A stretch of 64,000 nucleotides of DNA, taken from positions 310,001 through 374,000 of the forward strand of contig NZ_BAABWG010000001.1 in assembly GCF_040372165.1 (NCBI RefSeq), read 5' to 3'. The stretch comes from Hydrogenophaga sp040372165. Lineage in GTDB: Bacteria; Pseudomonadota; Gammaproteobacteria; Burkholderiales; Burkholderiaceae_C. Each line of letters starts with the position of its first letter. The first letter of the stretch is position 1. The notes below the pieces were generated by a model. It was not told the DNA's origin. It saw only the letters and a program-made list of their open reading frames with translations, and did not search any database. Both the position numbers and the translations under genes were made by a program. Shown here in pieces: positions 34,385-42,845 of the stretch.

Positions 34385-35257
34385 TCAAGCCTTCGGGACG
34401 ATAGGCCGACCGGAGTGCGGATGCGGATTCGTCAGAAAGAAGTGCTTGGCCTGCTCGGTATTGGCCTCACAAACCAGCTTCATGCGCTGTATCAATGACG
34501 GAGGGAAATCGCCGGCCTTGTCGGCCTGATCGATCTCGGGCTTCATTTTAAGCGCACACTGGTGCTCCGCCTCGTTGAGGCAGTAGGGGCCCATGTCGGG
34601 CACCGGCATGGAGGCACTGCGCCACTGCGGGTTCAGCGACAGGAAAGTGCTGAACATGCGTTCCATGATGAAGGGCAGGAAAGGCGCTTCATCGGTGTGA
34701 TAGGTCCGCTTGAGCACGTGGGCGACGGCTGGATGAGCAGGGTTGGCTTCCATGAAGCGGGCGACGGGAAGGAGCAAACCGCCCACGAACGCCTCCCAGA
34801 ACGCTTCATTGGCGACCCAGAAGTTGGAATAGGCCAGCGTGCGTTCATCGTGACGCGGCACCTGAGCAATCTGGATCCCGGTTCCGGCCGCATCCATCAG
34901 GGCTTGTGCCGCATCGTGCAGGCCGGGGTGCCAGGTCTCACCTTGCATCCACACGTTGTAGGCCAGGTAGCGGATCTGCGGGAAAGGGTTGAAGAAGCAG
35001 ACGTCCGCTGCCGCGTTCTCAATGCAATAGTCCAGAAAGCGCTGCGTTGGCATTTGTGCCTTCATCTGGAACTTGGGCGAAAACATGCCCACTTTGCCTG
35101 AGCCTTTGTGCAAGCCGTTCAGGTACATGTCCACATAGATCCGAAATTCCCGCCAGTCGACAAACTGGGGGTTGGGCACTTTCCAGGGCGTGAACAGGGG
35201 CTCGATCTGGACCTGGCCCGGCTTGTAGAGCGGTTCGTAGATGGTGACGGCGGTCAT
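34385..35257 (-). CDS. Protein of unknown function within the glycosyltransferase operon
   Basis: A 290-residue soluble protein I cannot assign. It has no signal peptide or membrane segment. The N-terminal part (ITIYEPLYKPGQVQ-like, then FRIYVDMYLNG) is followed by a striking aromatic-rich core with FFNPFPQIRYLAYNVWMQGE, HPGLHDAAQALMDAAG and YSNFWVANEAFWEAFVGG, then FLPFIMERMFSTFLSLNP. Such conserved Trp/Tyr/Phe and NPFP patterns suggest a sugar-handling enzyme, perhaps a glycosyltransferase fold or modification enzyme, but this is inference. It is coupled upstream by ATGA to a GT-B enzyme (35254-35257) and downstream by TTGA to GT2, so it probably acts in chain synthesis. Confidence 0.8.
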   Translation of the reverse strand: MTAVTIYEPLYKPGQVQIEPLFTPWKVPNPQFVDWREFRIYVDMYLNGLHKGSGKVGMFSPKFQMKAQMPTQRFLDYCIENAAADVCFFNPFPQIRYLAYNVWMQGETWHPGLHDAAQALMDAAGTGIQIAQVPRHDERTLAYSNFWVANEAFWEAFVGGLLLPVARFMEANPAHPAVAHVLKRTYHTDEAPFLPFIMERMFSTFLSLNPQWRSASMPVPDMGPYCLNEAEHQCALKMKPEIDQADKAGDFPPSLIQRMKLVCEANTEQAKHFFLTNPHPHSGRPIVPKA

Positions 35258-36315
35258 GTGGCCTGGGTCAGCAAGGGCATGAGTGCGTCCGCGCTGGCCT
35301 TGATGTGGTGTTGGCGTTTGACGTCCTCGTAGGCCTGAACACGGATGCGCTGGCGCACAGCAGGATCAAAGGCGAGGGTCTTGAGCGCTTCCAGCCATTG
35401 GTCGAGCGTGTTCTCCACCAGCCAGCCGGTCTGGCCATGCACAACGCAGTCGGTGTAGATGGGGGAGGCCGAGTAAATGCCGGGCACGCCGGCAGAACCG
35501 TAATTCAGATACTTGAACGGATTCTTGCAGGCATTGAATTCTGCCGCCGTGGTGTCTTCACTGGCGCCCAGGGGGGTGATGGAGAACAGGTAGTCGCCCG
35601 AAATCAGAGACTGCATGTACATGTCGTATGGCATGCGGTTCGTGAAATGCAGGAAGGGCAGTGAGACGATCTCAGGAAACGGATCGCCATAGAAATCCAG
35701 TGTGAATTGCGGGTTCTGAAGAAAGAACACCTGCAGTGCCGTCAGCAGTACTTCCTTGGAAGTTTGAAGCTTGAGGAAATCGGCGTTGGTGAAAACGATA
35801 CGCCCCTTTGCCTGAGCAGCGGCGTCGTCTGCACGCAGGCCCCGGGCGTATTTCTCCACCCAGATGCCATTGGGCACATGGTGCGACAAGGGCACGTACT
35901 CGCGCATCTTCTCTTGCAGCCGGCGATTGGCCACAGAGATGCTGTCGCTGATGGAGAGGATCTCCTGGATCAGGCTGACCTTGTCGTTCTTGGCCGCTGC
36001 ACCGCTGTAGGAAGGGAAGGAGAAAATCCAGTCGTCGATGTCGTAGACAAGTCGTTTGCCTGCGGCACGGGCTTGCCTGGCCAGCGCCAGCGCTTCGCGC
36101 GAGGAGTGCTTGCTCAGTACCAGTGCGTCTGCCCAGCGAACACCGTTTTCCGCAGCCGGGTCGGCTTCAGAGATGCTGGTGTAGTCAATGATGCCGCGGT
36201 CGTTGAGGTAGTCGAGAACCTCGGTCACGCGTGCGGCAACAGAGAGCGATGGCACACCCGGGGCCACATGCGATTCGCGCTGAAGCGCCAGAACCTTGAG
36301 TCGGGGGGGGCTCAT
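35254..36315 (-). CDS. GT-B-fold glycosyltransferase (group 1-like)
   Basis: A 353-residue protein resembling GT4/group 1 glycosyltransferases. An early Rossmann half contains GKRLVYDIDDWIFSFPS, a pattern seen in many polysaccharide GTs, then SISVANRRLQEKM, VPNGIWVEKYARG at the domain linker, and a donor half with FYGDPFPEIV, FNACKNPFKYLNYGSAGVPGIYS and GWLVENTLDQW, consistent with the E-x7-E donor region in degenerate form. The donor sugar is unknown. Codons 2-5 contain a C8 run (AGC CCC CCC CGA) immediately after the ATG, a possible slippage site. Its start overlaps the upstream phosphatase-gene side (ATGA at 36312-36315). Confidence 0.85.
   Translation of the reverse strand: MSPPRLKVLALQRESHVAPGVPSLSVAARVTEVLDYLNDRGIIDYTSISEADPAAENGVRWADALVLSKHSSREALALARQARAAGKRLVYDIDDWIFSFPSYSGAAAKNDKVSLIQEILSISDSISVANRRLQEKMREYVPLSHHVPNGIWVEKYARGLRADDAAAQAKGRIVFTNADFLKLQTSKEVLLTALQVFFLQNPQFTLDFYGDPFPEIVSLPFLHFTNRMPYDMYMQSLISGDYLFSITPLGASEDTTAAEFNACKNPFKYLNYGSAGVPGIYSASPIYTDCVVHGQTGWLVENTLDQWLEALKTLAFDPAVRQRIRVQAYEDVKRQHHIKASADALMPLLTQAT
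36303..36310. repeat. C8 homopolymer at the 5' end of a glycosyltransferase gene
   Basis: Eight G on the plus strand, i.e. eight C in the coding strand spanning codons 2-5 of the gene at 35254-36315. A one-base change would frame-shift the whole protein, so it is a candidate phase-variation switch. Only sequence position supports this. Confidence 0.7.
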
Positions 36316-36929
36316 GCAGTTGGCTCCATCAGCTTGCTCAGTCTCACATCTGGCAGCTGAGAAAAGACCTGAAGTCGAGGCGCTTCGTTGTCGCCCTCTG
36401 CGTAGTCAATGATGCTCAGGCTGGTGTGCTGCGCCATCAGGCATGGGAAACGCTCCATGGAAATGCCAAGAGCATGGTGCATCAGGCACGCGATCGGCCC
36501 GGCGTGGCAAACGGCCAGAACCAGTCCGTTGTGCTGCTGGCGCGCGTCGTCCAACCAGGAGGTGACGCGTTCGTAGAGTTGCTGATGGGACTCGCCGCCG
36601 GGATAGGCATTGAGGTGGCTGGTGTAGAAGTCGGGCTGATCCTGCAGGAAATCGGTGAGCTTTGAGTCTGCTACGTCTCCCGCGTCGGTTTCGCCCAGCC
36701 GCGGGTCAACCCTGAACGACAGGCTCGGAAAGACCATCTCGGCAGTCTGTTGTGCGCGACGCCACTGACTCGTATAGCAGGCCTGCGGCTGCAGCAAGGG
36801 TGCGAATTGCATCGATGCTTGCCTGGCCTGCTCGATGCCGGCAGGGCTGAGCATGTCATTGGGCGTGCCCGTGACCAGTCCGGCCAGGTTGGCCTGGGAG
36901 GCGCCGTGTCGAACCAGTACAAGTCTCAT
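36312..36929 (-). CDS. Histidine phosphatase (phosphoglycerate mutase-like) family protein
   Basis: A 205-residue branch-1 histidine phosphatase. The phosphohistidine motif LVLVRHGASQANLAG is at residues 3-17, the acid residue lies in RLGETDAGD, and the second histidine in AVCHAGPIACL near residue 142. Members dephosphorylate sugars, nucleotides or cofactors; GmhB-like or CobC-like roles are not indicated. Its place between glycosyltransferase genes, coupled to both by four-base ATGA overlaps (36312-36315 and 36926-36929), suggests removal of phosphate from a sugar or chain precursor, or hydrolysis of a product of the pathway. Confidence 0.87.
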   Translation of the reverse strand: MRLVLVRHGASQANLAGLVTGTPNDMLSPAGIEQARQASMQFAPLLQPQACYTSQWRRAQQTAEMVFPSLSFRVDPRLGETDAGDVADSKLTDFLQDQPDFYTSHLNAYPGGESHQQLYERVTSWLDDARQQHNGLVLAVCHAGPIACLMHHALGISMERFPCLMAQHTSLSIIDYAEGDNEAPRLQVFSQLPDVRLSKLMEPTA

Positions 36930-37894
36930 CCGGTGATGTCTTGCAGTGTGGCAATCAAAGGGTCGATCGATGTTTCTGCGCAGTGTGGCCTGAGGTGATC
37001 CACCAACGCCTCGGAATCCGTCAGGCTTGACTCTGCCCGGCGGGCCGCATCTTCGATGGATTTGACATCGGAAGGGTCACAGTAGAAGCCCAGATCTTCA
37101 AAGTGCTCGCGGGACCATTCGGACTCACCCAGAACCAGCTTGCATCCGGACAGGCCGGCCTCAATGGCGGAAAGGCCAGGTGGCTCAAACGAGGTCTCGA
37201 TGTAGAAGCGGGCGTCCTGCAGGGCGGAGCGGAGAATTTCCGAGCGAGCTGGCAGCGCGTCAATGAAGGTGACGTGTTCGGCGCCTTCTTCGCGACATTG
37301 GTGGTAGTACCTGGTGTCGCGATGAGTGCCCACCAGCACCAGCTTGATGCCCAGCGACTTCAGGGCGCGGATGGTGGCGAGCTGGTTTTTGTTGGGTTCA
37401 ATGATGCCCAGGCAGATGGCGTAATCCTGTACCCCATAGAGCTGCGAAAAGAGCCCTTTGGGGGCTGGTCGCAAATAGTCGGGGTCTGCCTGGGTCAGTA
37501 TGCGCCGGGTCTTGGCATCCGGTAGATCGAACTGGGCGGCGAACATGGCCTGTTCGGCAGCTGACTTGAACAGAACGGCATCGGCCAGCCGGGTGTGGGC
37601 ATTGACCAGGTCAATCAAGGAGGGGCTGGGCTGGTTCAGCCAGAGGTTGGGCCACAGGGCAATCGGTTTGCCTTGCTCGTGCAGGTGCTGGAGGAGGTCC
37701 AGCCCGCCGCCGTGTACCGAGAAATGGAGCACGGCATCGTAGTTTTCGATGGAGCGCGAGAGTGGCCCGTAGATGTCCGCAACCAGACCACGCCGCTTGA
37801 GTTTCTCGGAGACCGAGAAGATCTCGAACTCGCCGCCGGCCTTTTTCAGGTAGGCATGGTGGTAGGTGGTCAGTAGAACGCGGGGGTAATGCAT
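36926..37894 (-). CDS. Glycosyltransferase family 4-like protein
   Basis: A 322-residue GT-B protein. The N-terminal half contains LLTTYHHAYLKKAGGEFEIF (acceptor-side glycine-rich start) and LHFSVHGGGLDLL; the C-terminal half has ICLGIIEPNKNQLATIRALKSLG, IKLVLVGTHRDTRYY and the donor motif ETSFEPPGLSAIEAGLSG, the E-x7-E of GT4. The acceptor and donor sugars are unknown. Slightly short for the family but complete. Coupled to the histidine phosphatase gene by ATGA; preceded by a 135-base gap with a hairpin. Confidence 0.88.
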   Translation of the reverse strand: MHYPRVLLTTYHHAYLKKAGGEFEIFSVSEKLKRRGLVADIYGPLSRSIENYDAVLHFSVHGGGLDLLQHLHEQGKPIALWPNLWLNQPSPSLIDLVNAHTRLADAVLFKSAAEQAMFAAQFDLPDAKTRRILTQADPDYLRPAPKGLFSQLYGVQDYAICLGIIEPNKNQLATIRALKSLGIKLVLVGTHRDTRYYHQCREEGAEHVTFIDALPARSEILRSALQDARFYIETSFEPPGLSAIEAGLSGCKLVLGESEWSREHFEDLGFYCDPSDVKSIEDAARRAESSLTDSEALVDHLRPHCAETSIDPLIATLQDITG

Positions 37895-37958
37895 GAATCT
37901 CCGTGCAACGAAAGCGGCTCACCGGTGGCCGCCTCCCCCTGGTGTTCTGTCATCAGTA

Positions 37959-37983
37959 GGGAGCGCAGCGCCAGAGCGCTCCC
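37959..37983. other. Hairpin in the 135-base gap between two glycosyltransferase genes
   Basis: GGGAGCGC and GCGCTCCC form a perfect eight-base stem with a nine-base loop; a GGCCCGGGCC palindrome lies about 12 bases further right. There is no T run, so it is not a classical terminator. It may be an attenuator, RNA-stability element or just chance in this GC-rich gap. Confidence 0.45.
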
Positions 37984-38029
37984 GCTGGTCAGGGTTGGTC
38001 GGCCCGGGCCGAAGAGCCTGGATCCGGTC

Positions 38030-39079
38030 TCAAACCGATTCCAGCAGTTCGAGCCAGGATGAAACCGACGCCTCCTGCAACAGTTGCGCCGCTCTCAAAC
38101 CCCCTGATTTTATCAGTTGCTGCCGCAGCCCTGGCTCTTGCGCAAGGCGCTGCAACTGAGTCGCCGCCTCTTGAGGCGACCGAAACTCCAGAATGGCTTC
38201 TGCCCCTACGCCGCTGGCCGCGGTTCCACTGCGGATGAGGCAGGGCAGGCCCAGATGCATGGCCTCCAGAATCGGGACGCCAAAGCCCTCATGCTCACTG
38301 CACGATAGCAAGGCATCGCTTCGATTCAGCTGTTCGGCGAGGTCTTCGTCAGAGAGGAGTCCGGAAAATTTCACCATTTCCCTGACGCCAAGCCGGTCGA
38401 CTTCGCTTTCAAGAAACCCCATGTAGACCATGTTGCCGCAGCCACCAATGACTTGCAGTTCGACGGCCAGACCGATGTCTCGCGCCGCCGCCACGATCCG
38501 GATGCAGTCTTCCAGCCGCTTGTGTGGCACCACGCGACCGAGCACGGTCAGCCGGATGGGGTCGTGAAGCGCGGGACGGTCAACAGCTTGCCGCTGGAAG
38601 ACGGGAAAGCTCGGCATCACTGGAGGAATCACCCTGGCGCTTGGGCTTGGAAACACCTTGCGCAGCTCGTCAAGGTTGAGCTGGGAATTGCACACCAGCA
38701 GGTCGAACCCGGCCAGTCGCGGAAACTGCTCGTAGGAGTGGGCGCACAGGTCGGCGGTAACAGGCTCGTGCTCCCGAAGCAGATCAGGCGGCGTCACGCC
38801 ATGAAAGTAGCAGATCTTCCGGTTGGGCATGGCCAGCAAGGCGTCCAGGTGCTGGTCGATGATGGAGTAGCTCACCAGCAAAGTGCTGTCCCCGGCCCCA
38901 TTGGAGAGCAGCTCATCGATGGGGTGTACAGGCATCAGATCGCCGCTGAAACGTTCGGCGAAGAGGCGGGAGGGGACACCGGCCTTGGTCAGGTCTCGGG
39001 CAAGATAAGTGCAATGGTTGCCCACGGCATCCCGCAAATGGATGTCCGGAGCCACGATCGTGACGTGCTTGGAGCTCAT
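38030..39079 (-). CDS. Glycosyltransferase family 4 protein
   Basis: A 349-residue GT4 enzyme. Acceptor half: VTIVAPDIHLRDAVGNHCTYL, then KICYFHGVTPPDLL. Donor half: IRLTVLGRVVPHKRLEDCIRIV (GT4 R/K region), LQVIGGCGNMVYM, LLSDEDLAEQLNRSDALLSCSEHEGFGVPILEAMHLGLP with E-x7-E, so catalysis should be intact. The donor sugar, perhaps rhamnose or mannose given the locus's precursor genes, cannot be assigned. It lies 19 bases after the RgpF-like fusion gene. Confidence 0.92.
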   Translation of the reverse strand: MSSKHVTIVAPDIHLRDAVGNHCTYLARDLTKAGVPSRLFAERFSGDLMPVHPIDELLSNGAGDSTLLVSYSIIDQHLDALLAMPNRKICYFHGVTPPDLLREHEPVTADLCAHSYEQFPRLAGFDLLVCNSQLNLDELRKVFPSPSARVIPPVMPSFPVFQRQAVDRPALHDPIRLTVLGRVVPHKRLEDCIRIVAAARDIGLAVELQVIGGCGNMVYMGFLESEVDRLGVREMVKFSGLLSDEDLAEQLNRSDALLSCSEHEGFGVPILEAMHLGLPCLIRSGTAASGVGAEAILEFRSPQEAATQLQRLAQEPGLRQQLIKSGGLRAAQLLQEASVSSWLELLESV

Positions 39080-39098
39080 GGGCTTTGTTGTCCCGGCC

Positions 39099-41816
39099 TC
39101 AGTTGATGCCCAGTGCCTTCAGGCGGTGCAAGTAGCGCACAGCGATATTGAACACGGTATGGTTGTTGGCGATCTGCTCCTGGCCGGCGAGGGCAATCTT
39201 GCCCGTCTGTTCGGGATCGTCGATGCACTTGACCATAGCCTGGGCAGCGACGCCGACGTCAGGGTCCATCCAGTACTGGTCCTTGTACTCGACGTAATCG
39301 CCCTTCTGGAGTTTGACCAGAGGTCCATCGACCACATAAGCCGTACCCTCGAAAGCAAAGTCGACGCTGCCGGAGAAGTTGGTGGAGATGACTGGCTTGC
39401 CCACATACATCGCTTCTGCCACCACACGGCCAAAGCCTTCGGAGCGGTGCAGCGAAACGAAGACATCGCAGCAGTCGATCAGGGCCAGCATGTCGCTGCG
39501 CGAGAGAAACTCGTCGATCAGGATGATGCGGCTGTCCTTGGCGACTTGCTCAAGCAGTTCCTCATATTCCGGCACGCCGCGGCGCGAGTTCATGATTTTG
39601 ACGACCAGACGCACGTCGGTGCGCGAAGGCGGGAACGCCTTGGCAAAGGCGCGCAGTGCGCCGGTGGGGTTCTTGCGCTTGATCCAGGAGTTGCAGTCGA
39701 ATACCGACAAGAAGGCAAAGGCCTGCTCCGGAATGCCGAAGTGCGCTTTGCCACGTGGTGCAAAGAATGGCTTGTCCACGGCCAGGGGCATGTAAGTCAC
39801 GGGCTTGTCCGTGGCGTCCTGGAACATTTTCTGCACGTAGCGAGATTGCGCCCAGATTTCGTCTGGGATATTGAGCAGCGGGCGCCAGGGTTCTGGCCAC
39901 ACGGGCAATTCCCACTGCCAGGCGCAGATGTTGTAGCGGCCGGCCAGCACGGGTGCCCAGCGCTTCATGAGCAACTGGTACGTGTCTGCGGCGGGAAGGT
40001 TGATCAGGTTGGTCCGGGCCACCGGCTCGTCCTGCACGAAGTCGTCCGTCCATTCCTCAGAAGAGATGGTCGTGGCGATGGCGATCGGGGCCGGGCAGAC
40101 CGATGTTTCAAATCCGGCGCGCAGCAATGCGCGGGTGGCGGTTCGCGCATCTTCGCCAATGCCGAACTGGCCGTTGGGCAAGCCGATGACGTTGATGCCG
40201 TCGGATTTGAAGGTGCCCACCGGGCGGCCCATGCGAATGTGATTGGTCGCAGGTGCAGGGTGATGCACGAGCCCGTCGAGCAATGCGCGAAGCTCGGGTT
40301 CCTTGATGGCCCACCACTCGTTGTAGAGGGCTACATCGCCCTGGTGCAACGCCTCGACAAAGCTGGGTGTTCCGGCGTGGAAGACCGGCAGCAGCAGGGC
40401 CAGGTTGGGCAGGTGTGAAAGCTTGCCACCAAAGGCCTCGCACGGCGCATTGAGGAAATCGATCTCTTCTTGTGCCGGGGCAAGGAACCGGTATTCACGC
40501 TGACCCAGCGACAAGCGCCAGTACATGAACTGCTTGCGACCCATGGCCGTCGACAAGTCCATGTTCTGAATGTCTGGCCGTGTGTTCCACGCGGCCACTG
40601 CGCCCTTGGTGATGGCCAGCACGGCATCTTGTTCGATGCCTTCTGCCGGCTCACGCACATAGGCCGGGAACTGGTTGTTCTCTGGCCATTGCACGTCGTA
40701 GCTGTTGTTGCGAAGCGGGTGTTCCCAATAGGCAATGGAATTGAGTACCTCGGCTTCCGTGTCCACGCCGACGCCCAGCTTCTGGTTCAGGTCAGGCCAG
40801 ATGGTCAGGAGTTGCGTCAGGAAGAAGGGCACGCGCAGGCCGGAAGGTGTCTCGACATCTTCGAACAGCCAGGCGAACCGGTCGTTGAGCTCTTCGGCAT
40901 GGCCGATTGCCAGATGGTCATGGACCAGATTGGTGTCGTAGTCGGAGACGGATTTGACCAGGCTTTCCCACTGCGACACAGCAATTCGAACGGGATTGAC
41001 CTGGAGCAACTCACGTTTGATGAACGGGAAATGGAAATCCCGGATGAGAACATCCCAGAAAAAATGGGTGGGGTTGTGCTTGACCGTGATGGAGCTGAGC
41101 AACAGACGCTGCATGGGACCGTTGTCCTGGATGCCCTGATTCACCACATGGGTGATATGGCGCTTGATCTTGGCCACAGAACAGAAGGCGCCCAGACGGA
41201 AGAGGGCATCGATGAAGTGCGTGGAGCCACCGATTTCGTAGTTGTCGATGATCTCCTGTTTCTTGAGCTTGAGAGCGTCTCGTGTGTAGCGCACCGTGTC
41301 CCAGAACTCCGGAAATGCCGGGCTCATGAATACAGCTGAGCTGTAGACGATGAAGAAGCTCTGGATGTGGTAGCGCACAGCGAAGCTGTCGGTCGCACCC
41401 CACATGTCAAGGTGATGGTGATCGCCGTAGTTGATCATCTCGCTCAGGTCGTGGAAAGGACCATAGCAACTGTCGTTGGCGAGGATCAGCTTCTTGTAGT
41501 GGCCAAGGTAAGGCTGAAGAACATCGATGCCGAACTTGTAAGAGCCGAAGTCGTATCCATAGTTTTTGCGCACCACGACCACGCTGCAAATTCCAAGCAA
41601 ACGATCAATGTCTTCCTTGGCGATCTCGTCGGCGGTCGACACAAACACGATGTCGCAGCCGGCGTCTTTGAGGCTTTGCAGGTAGAAGAAAACGTATTCG
41701 GCTACCCGGTCAACCTTTGAGAAGTGCGAGAAGACACAGGCGTTTTCCCTCTGGCCAGGCTGAATGCTGCCTTTCTGGACGCGAACGTAGCTTGGCTTTC
41801 TTTTAGAGCTTGTCAT
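39099..41816 (-). CDS. RgpF-like (rhamnan synthesis F) / GT4 fusion glycosyltransferase
   Basis: A 905-residue multidomain glycosyltransferase. Residues about 25-290 match the rhamnan-synthesis protein F family (CVFSHFSKVDRVAEYVFFYL, VVVRKNYGYDFGSYKFGI, KLILANDSCYGPF), a domain of streptococcal rhamnose-polymer enzymes. A middle region (about 300-540) with FLTQLLTIWPDLNQ and MYWRLSLGQREYRFLAPA is unassigned. A GT4-type domain follows from about 560 (INVIGLPNGQFGIGEDART), with FLSVFDCNSWIKRKNPTGALR and the E-x7-E-like SLHRSEGFGRVVAEAMYVGKP. With dTDP-rhamnose genes in the same locus, rhamnosyl transfer is likely. It overlaps the next GT4 gene by 14 bases. Confidence 0.9.
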   Translation of the reverse strand: MTSSKRKPSYVRVQKGSIQPGQRENACVFSHFSKVDRVAEYVFFYLQSLKDAGCDIVFVSTADEIAKEDIDRLLGICSVVVVRKNYGYDFGSYKFGIDVLQPYLGHYKKLILANDSCYGPFHDLSEMINYGDHHHLDMWGATDSFAVRYHIQSFFIVYSSAVFMSPAFPEFWDTVRYTRDALKLKKQEIIDNYEIGGSTHFIDALFRLGAFCSVAKIKRHITHVVNQGIQDNGPMQRLLLSSITVKHNPTHFFWDVLIRDFHFPFIKRELLQVNPVRIAVSQWESLVKSVSDYDTNLVHDHLAIGHAEELNDRFAWLFEDVETPSGLRVPFFLTQLLTIWPDLNQKLGVGVDTEAEVLNSIAYWEHPLRNNSYDVQWPENNQFPAYVREPAEGIEQDAVLAITKGAVAAWNTRPDIQNMDLSTAMGRKQFMYWRLSLGQREYRFLAPAQEEIDFLNAPCEAFGGKLSHLPNLALLLPVFHAGTPSFVEALHQGDVALYNEWWAIKEPELRALLDGLVHHPAPATNHIRMGRPVGTFKSDGINVIGLPNGQFGIGEDARTATRALLRAGFETSVCPAPIAIATTISSEEWTDDFVQDEPVARTNLINLPAADTYQLLMKRWAPVLAGRYNICAWQWELPVWPEPWRPLLNIPDEIWAQSRYVQKMFQDATDKPVTYMPLAVDKPFFAPRGKAHFGIPEQAFAFLSVFDCNSWIKRKNPTGALRAFAKAFPPSRTDVRLVVKIMNSRRGVPEYEELLEQVAKDSRIILIDEFLSRSDMLALIDCCDVFVSLHRSEGFGRVVAEAMYVGKPVISTNFSGSVDFAFEGTAYVVDGPLVKLQKGDYVEYKDQYWMDPDVGVAAQAMVKCIDDPEQTGKIALAGQEQIANNHTVFNIAVRYLHRLKALGIN

Positions 41817-42780
41817 AGATATTGATCAGTTTCTTGACCACACTGGTCCAGGCGAATCGTTTCATCAGTTCGTCGGCCAGGGTTTCCCGATTCATGGCGG
41901 TGGCACCCATGGACTGTGCCATGCCCTTGGCAATGTCGGCCGCATCTTCCGGGCTGACGTAGACCGCGTTGTCTCCGAAGTACTCGCGGGTCGATCCCTC
42001 GGAGGTGATGACCAGCGGGCTGCCTTGTACCGCTGCCTCCAGGGCTGCCAGACCCGGCGTTTCCAGTGTGCTGGGCAGGCAGAACAGCTCGCAGGCCTGA
42101 TAAGCCGATCTCAGCAGGTCGGCGTCGTGGGGCAGCGGTCCCAGGTACTGCAGCTGACCTGGCAGCGCGGCGGCCTTGACCTGCTCAAAGTACTCCGGGC
42201 TTCTCACGTGACCGATCAGCACCAACTTGCGGTCCGGAAAACTCCGCATGGCTTCAGCCAGGCGCAACTGGTTCTTGCGTGGCTCGATGTTGCCGACGTT
42301 GAGCACGAAATTGCCCTGGATGTCGAAGTGCTGACGGAACAGGCTGGCATCAGGGCGCTGCGAGAAAACGGCATCCACTCCGTTGTAGACGTGGTCAAAC
42401 CGGTCCCGGGGAAGATCAAGAACGCCAGCCAGGGTGTCGCTTTCAATGCCGGAGTTCGTGATGACGCGATCGGACAGAGACAACTGGTGGCGAATTTCGT
42501 CGATGGGATAGAGGCCTTTGGTCGACTCTGTGATCCACAGGCTGGAACTGATCACCAAGGGCAGGCCCAACTGCTTGACGAAGTTGCAGAAGTGCACCGA
42601 GCCCCCCACGCAGGAGAAGAAGTGCACCACGTCATGGTCGAGAAACCGGGGGTTCCACGGGTCCATCAGCGTCACTTCGACGCCATGTTCGGCCAGGGCC
42701 TTGCGGTAGGCCAGGAGCTGAACCTCGCCGCCACCAGGGGTGTGGAAGGCCATCGGGTAGGTTGCGAACAGAACTTTCAC
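41803..42780 (-). CDS. Glycosyltransferase family 4 protein
   Basis: A 325-residue GT4 enzyme. It begins KVLFATYPMAFHTPGGGEVQLL, has the linker HVYNGVDAVFSQRPD and donor-half signatures NVGNIEPRKNQLRLAEAM, KLVLIGHVRSPEYF and LFCLPSTLETPGLAALEAAVQG (E-x7-E). Cytoplasmic; donor unknown. Its end overlaps the start of the 905-residue fusion enzyme by 14 bases, implying coupled translation and perhaps consecutive action on the same chain. A gap of 65 bases separates it from the sulfatase-fold gene upstream. Confidence 0.92.
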   Translation of the reverse strand: MKVLFATYPMAFHTPGGGEVQLLAYRKALAEHGVEVTLMDPWNPRFLDHDVVHFFSCVGGSVHFCNFVKQLGLPLVISSSLWITESTKGLYPIDEIRHQLSLSDRVITNSGIESDTLAGVLDLPRDRFDHVYNGVDAVFSQRPDASLFRQHFDIQGNFVLNVGNIEPRKNQLRLAEAMRSFPDRKLVLIGHVRSPEYFEQVKAAALPGQLQYLGPLPHDADLLRSAYQACELFCLPSTLETPGLAALEAAVQGSPLVITSEGSTREYFGDNAVYVSPEDAADIAKGMAQSMGATAMNRETLADELMKRFAWTSVVKKLINIYDKL

Positions 42781-42845
42781 GAAAAGCTATTTCTGGAGGT
42801 CTAGAGAGTATGCAAGTGCGATTCTTACATGGAGACCACCCCGGT

